DNA from: Sungkyunkwania multivorans
Lineage (GTDB): Bacteria > Bacteroidota > Bacteroidia > Flavobacteriales > Flavobacteriaceae
Direction: 5' to 3'
Assembly: GCF_042675645.1 (NCBI RefSeq)
Contig: NZ_JBHTJH010000017.1
Coordinates: 372,001 to 436,000 of the forward strand
DNA: 64,000 nucleotides
Position numbers and translations under genes: made by a program. Below are positions 43,514-52,455 of the stretch, piece after piece (within the stretch, counting starts at the first letter, position 1; each line of letters starts with the position of its first letter). A model generated the notes under the pieces. The model saw only the letters and a list, made by a program, of their open reading frames with translations, ran no database searches and was not told the DNA's origin.

Positions 43514-45151
43514 TTATTTTAAAATACCGTTATATTGCTTGGGATTTGCTAATATTTTGGTTGCATTGGTAACGGCCTCATCGTTTGTCAAATTATATTT
43601 AAATAGGCCCTCTCGGTAGAAATAATGTCTCAGAAGTTGATTTTTTAACTCGACCATGATCTCGTCCTTATAACTATCCAACGAAGCTAGTTTTGCCTGG
43701 TCAACATTAGCTAGTAGTTCATTGAATTCGGCCTTTATCTTTGGGCCCAGCTCCTCCACTTCTTCATTTTCCATGGCCTCTTTGATCATCTTTTCCGTCT
43801 TGGTCTCGTAATCGAACTCATGATTCTTGACAAACTCTTTAAATCGTTCAAAATCTTTATCGGTGAACTTGAAGGAATCAACATCATCAAAAGGTTTGTC
43901 GTAATAGAAATCAGTGGCAAAGTCGAAGATCACATTATTGGCGATCAATGCTTTTGTAAGGCTGCCATGCTTCAAGTTGGCCACCTCCACATCTGGCATT
44001 ATACCTCCGCCATCATATACTCTTCGACCACGACGGGTCTTGAATTCGTTATAATCTTTTTCCGAGGTTCTAATGGCCTTCCCTTTTTGATCCCTATTCC
44101 AATAATCCAACGCTTGAATACATCTTCCGCTGGGTGTATAGTAGCGTGATATGGTCACCTTTAGTTGTGTCCCATAGGTAAGCTTCTTAGGGCGTTGCAC
44201 CAGCCCTTTACCAAAACTACGCGCTCCCATGATAACTGCTCTGTCCAAATCTTGCAGTGCGCCAGAAACAATTTCTGAAGCGGAAGCGCTGCTTCCATTG
44301 ACCAAGACAACTAGTGGAATCTTGGTGTCTATGGGGTCTTTTTTGGTCTTATATACCCTGTTGAATTTTTTCACTTTGGATTTGGTGGTAACGATGACCT
44401 CACCTTTGGGGACAAAGAGATTCACAATGTTGATGGACTCATTTAAAAGCCCTCCAGGATTGCTTCGGAGGTCCAAAACCAAACGTTCCACGCCTTGTGA
44501 TTTAAGGTCTTCCAGCGCCTCTTTCGTTTGCTTAGAGGCTTTGCTGTTAAATTTGACCAGTGCAATATAGCCCGTCTTATCATCGATCTTTCCATAAAAA
44601 GGAACCGCATCAACCTCAATTTCATCTCTAACTAGCGAAGTTTCTCTTGTCTTACCTTGCCTTTTGTAGGTTATTTTTACGGTACTACCAACAGCACCCT
44701 TCAGCAATTCACTCGTATCATCTTTAAAGTCCTCTACGACAATATCACCGATCTTTATGATCTCATCCCCCGCTTTTAAGCCTGCCTTGTCTGCAGGATA
44801 GTCCTTATATGGCTCTACAATTACAAGACGGTCCTTGTAACGACGTACAGACGCCCCGATCCCAGAATATTCTCCCGCATTTCGAATCTTGTATTCTTCG
44901 ACATCTTGTTCGTTCATGTAGCGTGTGTAGGGATCCAGATCATCCAACATTTCCTTGATCGCAGTGTCCATCAACTCTGCAGGATTGGTATCGTCCACAT
45001 AGTTCATGTTCAACTCTTTGAAAAGTGTCGTGAAGATCTCAATCTGTTTGGCGATCTCAAAAAAATCGCTCTTAAAACCTGATCCTACCAATAAAAAAGT
45101 AGCGGCCAAAACTGGGACGATCACCCGTTTACTGAGAGTCATTTTCATCAT
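43514..45151 (-). CDS. S41-family C-terminal processing peptidase with PDZ domain
   Basis: This 545-aa exported serine peptidase has an N-terminal hydrophobic anchor (about 8-26) and a PDZ domain (about 95-170, GAGVRRYKDRLVIVEPYKDYPADKAGLKAGD region). The S41 catalytic core (about 185-360) has the Ser within NGSSASASEIVSGAL (near residues 287-292) and the Lys in GARSFGKGLVQ (K315). A helical C-terminal extension of about 150 residues follows. Members trim C-termini of envelope proteins. Its start overlaps the rnpA stop by 23 nt, so the two are co-translated. Confidence 0.92.
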   Translation of the reverse strand: MMKMTLSKRVIVPVLAATFLLVGSGFKSDFFEIAKQIEIFTTLFKELNMNYVDDTNPAELMDTAIKEMLDDLDPYTRYMNEQDVEEYKIRNAGEYSGIGASVRRYKDRLVIVEPYKDYPADKAGLKAGDEIIKIGDIVVEDFKDDTSELLKGAVGSTVKITYKRQGKTRETSLVRDEIEVDAVPFYGKIDDKTGYIALVKFNSKASKQTKEALEDLKSQGVERLVLDLRSNPGGLLNESINIVNLFVPKGEVIVTTKSKVKKFNRVYKTKKDPIDTKIPLVVLVNGSSASASEIVSGALQDLDRAVIMGARSFGKGLVQRPKKLTYGTQLKVTISRYYTPSGRCIQALDYWNRDQKGKAIRTSEKDYNEFKTRRGRRVYDGGGIMPDVEVANLKHGSLTKALIANNVIFDFATDFYYDKPFDDVDSFKFTDKDFERFKEFVKNHEFDYETKTEKMIKEAMENEEVEELGPKIKAEFNELLANVDQAKLASLDSYKDEIMVELKNQLLRHYFYREGLFKYNLTNDEAVTNATKILANPKQYNGILK

Positions 45152-45524
45152 TGATATTTTTTAGGAACTTCTTTAGAAGAAGCTGCATGTTAGTATTAAG
45201 TTGGGCAAATGAAAGTTCATCTTTTCCAAGATACAAAAACATAAACGCATAAGATGTTTCTATGTTGTTAAAAATAAGGTGTTTATTTTTTCGATATGCT
45301 TCCCGCATCAATCGCTTTATACGATTGCGTTTACTGGCCAATTTCACATGACGCTTGGCGACAGATACCGCGGCCTGTATTTTCACATCTTTTGGCAGAT
45401 CGGTTTCAAGGTATATCAATCTCAACGGATATTTAGAAACAGAGGAGCCCTCGGCAAAAATCTTGCCGATGATCTTTTTGCTCTTTAGCTTCTCTTCTTT
45501 TGAAAACGTCTGACCTACATTCAT
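45129..45524 (-). CDS. rnpA: Ribonuclease P protein component
   Basis: This small basic protein subunit of RNase P matures tRNA 5' ends. It is 131 aa. The family RNR motif is in KLASKRNRIKRLMREAYRK, and the N-terminus has FSKEEKLKSKKIIGKIFAEG. In many phyla rnpA sits with rpmH next to dnaA; here it is coupled to the S41 peptidase gene, as I recall for other Bacteroidota. The RNA subunit is not in the window. Confidence 0.93.
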   Translation of the reverse strand: MNVGQTFSKEEKLKSKKIIGKIFAEGSSVSKYPLRLIYLETDLPKDVKIQAAVSVAKRHVKLASKRNRIKRLMREAYRKNKHLIFNNIETSYAFMFLYLGKDELSFAQLNTNMQLLLKKFLKNINDENDSQ

Positions 45525-45630
45525 GCGCTGTAAAAATAATCAAATGACATAGAAAACAGATGGTACGATCAGTTCTACACAATTTATATATACAATGATG
45601 ATTACTTCACAACACCATGCAACCATTTTG

Positions 45631-45771
45631 CAACAAAAAATTTGATGCTAAATAGACATGGCCTTATTTAGTTCTCGGTTATTGGTTATATGTGATAGTG
45701 TTTAGTCCCAAATCTTTGAAATACATCACAATAAAATTTGGCTCTGGTGGTTCGGAGCCTTTTTTTATGCC
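45631..45771 (+). ncRNA. Candidate structured small RNA, copy A of a tandem pair
   Basis: This is the first of two nearly identical 140-nt units. Three hairpins can be drawn: CTAAATA / TATTTAG (45648-45654, 45665-45671), TGTGAT / ATCACA (45691-45696, 45725-45730), and a terminator stem GGCTC / GAGCC (45740-45744, 45755-45759) with a 7-T run. Compared with copy B, the differences are in and near the loop of the second hairpin. In copy B that stem gains one pair (TGTGATG / CATCACA). No open frame is shared. Promoter and 5' end are not clear. Confidence 0.6.
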
Positions 45772-45887
45772 TTTTATTTTCCTCGATAATCATTGAATCA
45801 ACGGGATTCCTTTCAAAGAGTTTTTATTCCTTTTTGTGGACAAAGCATACGCTTAATGATTCTTTACAACACAAAGTAATAGTTTTA

Positions 45888-46027
45888 CAACAAAAAATTT
45901 GATGCTAAATAGACATGGCCTTATTTAGTTCTCGGTTATTGGTTATATGTGATGATGTTTAGTCCCAAATCTTCAAATACATCACAATAAAATTTGGCTC
46001 TGGTGGTTCGGAGCCTTTTTTTATGCC
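45888..46027 (+). ncRNA. Candidate structured small RNA, copy B of a tandem pair
   Basis: This is the second copy, 257 nt downstream of the same point in copy A, with two small differences (AGTG vs GATG; CTTTGAAAT vs CTTCAAAT). It has the same three stems and ends in GGCTC / GAGCC (45996-46000, 46011-46015) and seven T. Weaker similarity continues about 35 nt upstream of both copies. The next gene starts at 46140. Confidence 0.6.
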
Positions 46028-46139
46028 CAAAAATTATACTTCGACGGTTGTGTCACAAGTTATTTGACTGATATTTATCATTTTTGCTCAGCGCTAAAGC
46101 GCTTAATTTGTTCTTTCTAATCAAAACTGGCTTCAAATT

Positions 46140-47984
46140 ATGGGAGAGCATCTGGTAAAAAAATTGAGCAAGGCCGAGGATCGAGCAATTTATAGCCGAC
46201 AACTGTTAAATGACGTTGCCGCCTTAGGTCAAATGCTAGACCAAGGACTTTTTGAAAGACAACCTTTGCGAATAGGGGCAGAGCAAGAATTTTGCCTTGT
46301 CGATAAAGATTGGTATCCAGCACCAAAGGCCTTGGAGATCTTGGAACGTCTGAAAGATGATCATTTTACTACAGAAATAGCCCTGTATAACTTAGAGGTC
46401 AACTTAGAGCCTTTGATTTTAGAAGGAAGGTGCTTTTCTAAACTTCATAAAGAAGTAATTAGCATGATCAGTAAAGTGAACGACGCCGCTAAAGTTTTCA
46501 AAACAAAGCCATTGCTTACGGGCATCTTGCCAACGATCATGCCAAAGCATCTGAAAGAAAATTTTATGACGCCTGCTGAGCGATATTTCGCACTCAACGA
46601 GACCATGAGGTCTTTGAGGGGACGAAATTTTGATCTTCATATCAAAGGCATAGATGAGGTGAGTTTGATGCACGACTCTGTTTTATTTGAAGGCTGCAAT
46701 ACGAGCTTTCAAGCACATCTACAAATTGATCCATACGATTTTGTGAAAAGCTTTAACTGGTCGCAAGCGATCGCTGGTCCAGTGCTTAGCATATGCGCAA
46801 ATTCTCCAATTCTTCAGGGGAAAGAGTTGTGGGATGAGACGCGAATCGCCCTGTTTGCACAAAGCATCGATACCCGGGCGAGCTCCTATCAGTTGAACGA
46901 GCGGGAGGCACGCGTTAGCTTTGGTCAATCTTGGGCCACAGGAACGGCGGTGGATATTTTTAAAGAGAATATCGTTCGGTTTAGAAGTGTGATCACTACA
47001 GATTTCGAGAAAGATAGCCTGCAAGAGCTTTCTAATGGGACCATTCCAAAACTAAGAGCCTTAAACCTTCACAATGGAACAGTATATCGCTGGAATCGAC
47101 CTTGCTATGGCATTACCGATGGAAAACCCCATCTTAGAATCGAATGTAGATATATTCCTGCCGGACCTTCCATCGTGGATGAAATTGCCAATATGGTCTT
47201 TTGGATCGGTCTTATGAGTGGAAGACCGGCGAAGTTTGATGAGGTCGATAAGAAGATGGACTTCAAGGATGTAAAATCCAACTTCTTCAACGCGGCTCGC
47301 TATGGTATGGCCTCACAGATGTATTGGGAAGGTAAACTTATTCCGGTAGATCAGTTGATCTTGGGAGAATTGATACCCATGGCGGCCAAAGGTTTGAAAA
47401 AGGTAGACATAGATCCAAAGGATATCGAATACTATTTGAATATCATCAGAGATCGAGTCAAAGGGCAGAACGGATCGCGTTGGTGCAGACTTAGTTACAG
47501 AAAATTAAATGTCAAATACAAGAAGATCGATGCTTCGCGAGCGTTGGTTGCGGCGATCTATAAGAATCAAAAAGAAGAGCGACCTATTTCTTCATGGGAA
47601 GTGATAGATGAAGATATTGAGATAACAGCGGAGCGCTACAAAAAAGTAAATCAGTTGATGAATAGGAGCGTGATTACGGCCAACGAGAATGATAGTGCCG
47701 AATTCGTGGCTGCCATTATGGAGTGGAAAAATATTCACCACATGCCGATCATAGATGATGCTGGAAAACTGAAGGGCCTGGTCACTACGACGGATATCGA
47801 AGGGATGAAATCTGCAGGGAAGACGGCAGCTGTTAGTGAGTTCATGAAAACAGACATCGTTGTAGTAAACCCCGAAACCGAAATCGCACAAGCCAAAGAT
47901 ATTATGGAAAATGCCCAAATAGGATGCTTGCCGATCATTAATTATGGTAGCTTAGTGGGAATTATTACGCGAAGCGATTTTTAA
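46140..47984 (+). CDS. GCS2-like amidoligase domain fused to a C-terminal CBS pair
   Basis: This is a 614-aa protein. Residues about 45-430 fit the glutamate-cysteine ligase type 2 (GCS2/carboxylate-amine ligase) fold: PLRIGAEQEFCLVDKD (metal/substrate-binding Glu), LYNLEVNLEPL, NFDLHIKGID, and AGPVLSICANSPILQGKELWDETR. Residues about 490-614 are two CBS motifs (RSVITANENDSAEFVAAIM, HHMPIIDDAGKLKGLVTTTDIEG; KTDIVVVNPETEIAQAKDIM, GCLPIINYGSLVGIITRSD), expected to bind an adenine nucleotide. The protein likely joins an amino acid to a carboxylate using ATP, but its substrate is unknown. It is separated by 3 nt from an aspartoacylase-like gene. Confidence 0.85.
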   Translation: MGEHLVKKLSKAEDRAIYSRQLLNDVAALGQMLDQGLFERQPLRIGAEQEFCLVDKDWYPAPKALEILERLKDDHFTTEIALYNLEVNLEPLILEGRCFSKLHKEVISMISKVNDAAKVFKTKPLLTGILPTIMPKHLKENFMTPAERYFALNETMRSLRGRNFDLHIKGIDEVSLMHDSVLFEGCNTSFQAHLQIDPYDFVKSFNWSQAIAGPVLSICANSPILQGKELWDETRIALFAQSIDTRASSYQLNEREARVSFGQSWATGTAVDIFKENIVRFRSVITTDFEKDSLQELSNGTIPKLRALNLHNGTVYRWNRPCYGITDGKPHLRIECRYIPAGPSIVDEIANMVFWIGLMSGRPAKFDEVDKKMDFKDVKSNFFNAARYGMASQMYWEGKLIPVDQLILGELIPMAAKGLKKVDIDPKDIEYYLNIIRDRVKGQNGSRWCRLSYRKLNVKYKKIDASRALVAAIYKNQKEERPISSWEVIDEDIEITAERYKKVNQLMNRSVITANENDSAEFVAAIMEWKNIHHMPIIDDAGKLKGLVTTTDIEGMKSAGKTAAVSEFMKTDIVVVNPETEIAQAKDIMENAQIGCLPIINYGSLVGIITRSDF

Positions 47985-47987
47985 TAT

Positions 47988-49139
47988 ATGGAGCGAGTTT
48001 TAATGAAGATAGAAGGCGAGCCCAAATCGCCGACATTGGTGTTTTTTGTTGGAATCCATGGAAATGAGAAAGCAGGATTAAAAGCATTTACACAAATCAA
48101 GGATGAATTAGAACAACTGAGTTTTAACGGTTCTCTCTATGTCTTTTCAGGAAATATGAGGGCCCTAGAAAAAGATGTTCGATTTATAGATAAGGACCTG
48201 AACAGAATTTGGACCTCAAAACTGATCGAAGAACTCCAAGAGCAGCATCCGCCAATTGCTGAGGCCAGCGACCTATTTGATCTTCTGGGACATATCGAAA
48301 TCATTGTAGCGACTAGAAAAGGACCGATCTATTTCATTGACTTCCACACCACCTCAAGCAGAACGTTACCCTTCATTACGATCAATGACGCATTGATCAA
48401 CCGGAAGTTTTCCAGGCAGTTTCCAGCCCCCGTTATTCTGGGGATAGAAGAATATTTAGAGGGACCACTTCTTAGCTACATCAACCAGTTAGGATATGTT
48501 TCTCTGGGGTTCGAATCCGGACAGCACGAGGAACTAGAGGCAATTGAGAACGCAAAAGCATTTATGTATCTTTCCTTCTGCTTTTCAGGAATATTGAAGA
48601 AGGAAGAAATACCATCGCTAGATAAACATTATGAGCATCTAAGAAACGCTTCGAAAGAAAACATCAAATTCTTTGAAGTGATCGATCGATATCTGATCAA
48701 GAATACGGAAACGTTTGTCATGGAGGAAGGGTTTGGCAGTTTTCAAAAAATTGCCAAGGGGACCCTATTGGCGCATAGCAATAGCATCCCAATTTTTGCA
48801 AACAAAAGAGCGACGCTGTTTATGCCACTTTATCAAGCGCAGGGGGAAGAAGGCTTCTTTTTAATTCGAAGAATACCCGATTTCTTTCTGAAGCTCTCCA
48901 CCTTTTTGCGCAATCGAGAACTGGATAGACTGCTCACATGGCTGCCAGGGGTTCGTTGGGACTCACCAAAAAGAGAGGCGCTGCAGGTAAACTTGAAAGT
49001 TGCTCGTTTTTTGGCCCGACCCATCTTTCACCTTTTGGGATATCGCCAACGTATTCAAGATACCGACCATATAAAGATCTTCAATAGGGAAAGAACCGCT
49101 AGAAAGGACCTTTATATGGAGGAGAAGTGGTTTAGCTGA
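47988..49139 (+). CDS. Succinylglutamate desuccinylase/aspartoacylase-family hydrolase
   Basis: This 383-aa M14-like zinc amidohydrolase shows the zinc sites in GIHGNEKAG (HxxE, near residue 23) and IDFHTTSS (His), with DLNRIW providing the substrate Arg. The C-terminal part (about 230-383) is longer than aspartoacylase and not recognised. Family members cleave N-acyl amino acids. It starts 3 nt after the GCS2-CBS gene, so it probably works on that product or its precursor. The ATP-grasp (RimK-like) gene often found with such pairs is absent here. Confidence 0.85.
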   Translation: MERVLMKIEGEPKSPTLVFFVGIHGNEKAGLKAFTQIKDELEQLSFNGSLYVFSGNMRALEKDVRFIDKDLNRIWTSKLIEELQEQHPPIAEASDLFDLLGHIEIIVATRKGPIYFIDFHTTSSRTLPFITINDALINRKFSRQFPAPVILGIEEYLEGPLLSYINQLGYVSLGFESGQHEELEAIENAKAFMYLSFCFSGILKKEEIPSLDKHYEHLRNASKENIKFFEVIDRYLIKNTETFVMEEGFGSFQKIAKGTLLAHSNSIPIFANKRATLFMPLYQAQGEEGFFLIRRIPDFFLKLSTFLRNRELDRLLTWLPGVRWDSPKREALQVNLKVARFLARPIFHLLGYRQRIQDTDHIKIFNRERTARKDLYMEEKWFS

Positions 49140-49173
49140 TGAGCTATAAAATGGCACCCAGAGCACTGCGCCC

Positions 49174-49368
49174 TTACTGTTTCAATATATTATAGACCGT
49201 CCGCTCAGATATAAATAGGCGCTCGGTAAGTTCAACAACTATTTCTTTCATTTGCTTTTCAGAATTGTTTCTAACATAATTCTCTACAAATCGTTTTCTT
49301 TTTTCTAATAATATTTTACTTCGCTGCATTTTCTGTAGGTTCTTTATATCAATAGTTAAAACTACCAT
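49174..49368 (-). CDS. Small helix-turn-helix protein
   Basis: This 64-aa basic protein has a C-terminal helix-turn-helix-like segment, KEIVVELTERLFISERTVYNILKQ (about 41-64). The preceding stretch is a charged helix (MQRSKILLEKRKRFVENYVRN from Met14, which may be the true start). It is divergent from the S24 repressor and overlaps the region of an inverted repeat, ACCATC-N5-GATGGT (49364-49380). It is probably a DNA-binding protein; its target is unknown. Confidence 0.6.
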   Translation of the reverse strand: MVVLTIDIKNLQKMQRSKILLEKRKRFVENYVRNNSEKQMKEIVVELTERLFISERTVYNILKQ

Positions 49369-49539
49369 CTGATGGATGGTGGTAGATATTCTGTGTTATT
49401 TTCTAAATACAAGAAAATGTTGCAAAACACCTCATAAATCAAACATATTTTGTAATTTAGTAATCAAAATTAAAACATATTACAATATAATACAAACAAA
49501 ATACAGATTTTTCTGTTTTTTGTTGCAATTTCTTGAAAT
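49369..49539. promoter_or_regulatory. Divergent regulatory region between HTH and S24 repressor genes
   Basis: This is a very AT-rich gap. TTGTAAT (49450-49456) and ATTACAA (49479-49485) form a 7-bp inverted repeat with a 22-nt spacer. AAACATATT occurs twice (about 49441 and 49474). Such arrangement fits an autoregulated operator, but no protein binding is shown. Confidence 0.35.
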
Positions 49540-49548
49540 TTGTACTGT

Positions 49549-50352
49549 ATGGAATTCATCAATCAAAAAATAAAAGAGATCATTGCACACTTTGGGCTGA
49601 ACAACAATTCGTTTGCCAAAAGGATTGGGGTCACCAGCACAACGATCGATAGCATTACCACCGGAAGATTACAACCAGATGGATCCAGAAAGAGAACAAA
49701 GCCGGGATATGACCTTTTAGAAAGAATCATCGAAGAATTCAATATCAATCCCGATTATCTGTTTGCTAGAAGCAATGAAATGCTACAAAGCAAGATACCT
49801 GATCGAATGAACTATACGAGTGTCCCACAAGTGGTGACAGTAGATCAGGAAGGAGCGGAAAACATTGTCTATGTCCCGGTCAAAGCAAGAGCGGGATATC
49901 TGGATGGGTATGGGGACATGGAATATATCGAAACACTACCATCCTTTAATATGCCTCATCTTACCAACGGAACGTATCGTTGCTTCGAGGTACAAGGCAA
50001 TTCTATGGTGGGAACTTTCTTTGATGGCGATTTGGTCTTCGGCCGATTTGTAGAAACATTGGACGACCTTAAGGATGGCCGAGTTTATGTTATCGTTAGC
50101 AAAAATGATGGTATCGTTCTAAAACGAGTGATCAATCGAACAAAAGAACGAGGCAAACTCATATTGAAGTCGGATAATAAAGATGGCAATTACCCTACCT
50201 ACACCATTGACGCAGAAGATGTCATCGAAGCTTGGTATGTTACCATGTATGCTTCAAGACAAATGCCAGAACCCGTAGATGTTTACGATCGATTGCATAA
50301 TCTAGAAAGCAAGCTGGTGATGTTAGAAAAGAAACTTGAGGTTGAAGAATAA
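49549..50352 (+). CDS. LexA-like S24-peptidase repressor (HTH + autoproteolysis domain)
   Basis: This is a 267-aa protein from the ATG at 49549; the upstream TTG start would add only three residues. It has an N-terminal XRE-type HTH (about 1-75, FAKRIGVTSTTIDSITTGR) and a C-terminal S24 domain. Ser152 in VQGNSMVG and Lys192 in GIVLKRV form the catalytic dyad. The Ala-Gly bond at 115-116 in KARAGYL is at the LexA-type cleavage position. It ends with a short coiled-coil. This suggests a cleavable repressor in a stress or SOS-type response. No umuDC or phage genes are adjacent, so its targets are unknown. Confidence 0.85.
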   Translation: MEFINQKIKEIIAHFGLNNNSFAKRIGVTSTTIDSITTGRLQPDGSRKRTKPGYDLLERIIEEFNINPDYLFARSNEMLQSKIPDRMNYTSVPQVVTVDQEGAENIVYVPVKARAGYLDGYGDMEYIETLPSFNMPHLTNGTYRCFEVQGNSMVGTFFDGDLVFGRFVETLDDLKDGRVYVIVSKNDGIVLKRVINRTKERGKLILKSDNKDGNYPTYTIDAEDVIEAWYVTMYASRQMPEPVDVYDRLHNLESKLVMLEKKLEVEE

Positions 50353-50357
50353 AAAAA

Positions 50358-50491
50358 CCATCTAAAAAGTCGTCATTCCGACCACAAAACTTCGTGGGAA
50401 GGAATCTGTTAAACTTTACCGAAATGACAGAAAGATTGCTTCTCCGCCCATTGCGAATCGCAATGACCTTTATCTGATACTTTTTAGATGG
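50358..50491. repeat. Palindromic repeat element enclosed by 13-bp perfect inverted repeats
   Basis: CCATCTAAAAAGT (50358-50370) and ACTTTTTAGATGG (50479-50491) are perfect inverted repeats around 108 nt. Inside lie GTCATTCC...GGAATCT (50372-50409) and, further on, AGATTGC...GCAATGAC (about 50433-50466), two common palindromic units in tandem. The outer arms with flanking A and T runs could be an ancient terminator stem split by insertion of the units. The element separates the S24 repressor and the convergent M1 peptidase gene. Confidence 0.7.
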
Positions 50492-50519
50492 CCTTTCTTA
50501 TAATTATTGATCCGTTATC

Positions 50520-52415
50520 TTAATTAAACTCCACTACATTGTTGGACCTGTTGACATCGGCCATGAGTCCGGAAGGGTCCAATACAATAGCTCGAATGCT
50601 ACTTTTGGGCCTGTCGATGGTAAATTCGTATGTTGGAAATGCCCAAGGCCAATCTGGTAGTACAGTTCTATTCATAGAAGGATATGGATTATCCTTTTCT
50701 CCTCGCATCATGCGCAATGCCGTATAAAACGTTTCTTGGGACCCATCCTTGTAGACAACTAAAATGTCTTGCGGCATTGGCATTAACCCAATGCGCTCCA
50801 AAGTTACCTTGGTAACATTATTATTATCTTTTACATCTTTGACACCATAGTCGATCGTATTTGTGGTCTGTGTCCAATCGGTAAGGTACCAATCCAACTC
50901 TAAATTCGAGACCTTTTCAGCAGTACGTTTGATATCGTTTGGAGTTGGATGCTTGAATTTGAAATCGTTAAAGTACTTTCTAATGGTTTCCATCAACTTA
51001 TCCTGCCCGATGACATAACCCAGTTGCGACAGAAAAACAGCGCCTTTGCTATAGGCAGAAAGGCCATAAGCCATATTCCTCTCATAACGGTCGGCCTGTG
51101 TCGACTGTGGCTGTTCTACCCCAGAGCTGGCCAAGTGAAAGTAGCCGCTATAGTCGGACATGAAAGGATTTTCCTTTTTTTGATCCATGATCGCATTTTC
51201 GCAAAGAGCAGAAATAAAGCTGGTGAACCCCTCATCCATCCATTCATGTTTGGACTCATTCGTGCCAAGCAAATGCTGAAACCAGCTATGGGCCATTTCG
51301 TGGACCGTAACCCCTACCAAACTAGGGAAGGAGCGTTGACCTGTAACCAACGTGCACATGGCATATTCCATACCCCCATCGCCTCCTTGTATCACAGAGT
51401 ACTGATCGTAGGGATATGGCCCGATATTTCTATTAAAGAAATTCAGTGCCTCGACCGCCTTCGGTTGTAACTTTTTCCAACTGTCGGTTATGTTTGGGTT
51501 GTTCTTGTAGAGAAAATGCAACATAGGACCGTTTTCGACCTGTAGCTTATCGTGAATATACGCTGGGTCTGCGGCCCATGCAAAGTCCATCACCTGTGGC
51601 GCCACGAAATGCCAGGTGAGCTTTCCATTCTTTACTTTTTTACTCACACGCATACCTTTCGCCTCATATCCATGGCCGATCTCTTGGGGGTTTTGAAGAT
51701 ATCCGGTACCGCCAACTACATAGTCCTTGTCAATGGATAGCTTTACGTCAAAATCTCCCCAAACCTGATGAAACTCTCTACCGATGTAAGGATGTGCGTG
51801 CCACCCTTCAAAATCATATTCGGCCATTTTGGGATACCATTGCGTCATAGAAAGTGCGACCCCCTCACTATTATTTCTTCCAGATCGCCTTATTTGAAGA
51901 GGAACCTGTCCGGTGAATTCCATGTCGAAAGTAACACTTTCACCTGGCTGAATGGGCTTTGCCAAAATCACTTCTAGAACGGTCCCAGCAGTCTCGTGCA
52001 TTAACGGTTTCCCATTTTGTTTTAATGAGCTCACTTTGAGGTATCCGATCTCATCGGGGCCTAATTTACTGATCCGGTTTCCAACACGGCTATCGGGATC
52101 GGCAATGGTCCTTGAGCGGACATCCATTTCACTTCCTGGCTGAAACGCATTAAAGTACAAATGATAGAACACTTTATTCAAGACATCTGGCGAATTGTTG
52201 GTATATACCAACTTTTGAACACCACTATAGCGATAATTGGTGACATCAAAATCTATGGTCATCTTATAGTCTACGTGCTGTTGCCAATAACCGCATGCTG
52301 AATTGGTTGTGACCAAAGGTTGCTGTTGGGGCTCTTGCTTTATCGTTGTCCCAGAGGAGGAACATGCGCTTAGAAGCATTGCCAAGCTGATGATACTAAG
52401 AATGGGTCTGTTCAT
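50520..52415 (-). CDS. M1-family metallopeptidase lipoprotein
   Basis: This is a 631-aa exported aminopeptidase-like protein. The signal peptide carries the lipobox LLSAC with Cys18. The gluzincin motif is HEMAH at 372-376 with the third zinc ligand Glu395 (WMDEGF). The substrate-recognition motif GGMEYAM lies just before (347-353). An N-terminal beta-sandwich (about 45-270) precedes. All catalytic residues are present. It follows the S8 peptidase by 40 nt and may be the last gene of a minus-strand run MBL-S8-M1. Confidence 0.93.
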   Translation of the reverse strand: MNRPILSIISLAMLLSACSSSGTTIKQEPQQQPLVTTNSACGYWQQHVDYKMTIDFDVTNYRYSGVQKLVYTNNSPDVLNKVFYHLYFNAFQPGSEMDVRSRTIADPDSRVGNRISKLGPDEIGYLKVSSLKQNGKPLMHETAGTVLEVILAKPIQPGESVTFDMEFTGQVPLQIRRSGRNNSEGVALSMTQWYPKMAEYDFEGWHAHPYIGREFHQVWGDFDVKLSIDKDYVVGGTGYLQNPQEIGHGYEAKGMRVSKKVKNGKLTWHFVAPQVMDFAWAADPAYIHDKLQVENGPMLHFLYKNNPNITDSWKKLQPKAVEALNFFNRNIGPYPYDQYSVIQGGDGGMEYAMCTLVTGQRSFPSLVGVTVHEMAHSWFQHLLGTNESKHEWMDEGFTSFISALCENAIMDQKKENPFMSDYSGYFHLASSGVEQPQSTQADRYERNMAYGLSAYSKGAVFLSQLGYVIGQDKLMETIRKYFNDFKFKHPTPNDIKRTAEKVSNLELDWYLTDWTQTTNTIDYGVKDVKDNNNVTKVTLERIGLMPMPQDILVVYKDGSQETFYTALRMMRGEKDNPYPSMNRTVLPDWPWAFPTYEFTIDRPKSSIRAIVLDPSGLMADVNRSNNVVEFN

Positions 52416-52455
52416 ACCTGTAATTTTTCTTTTAAGGAAGTCTGGACGACTGTAA

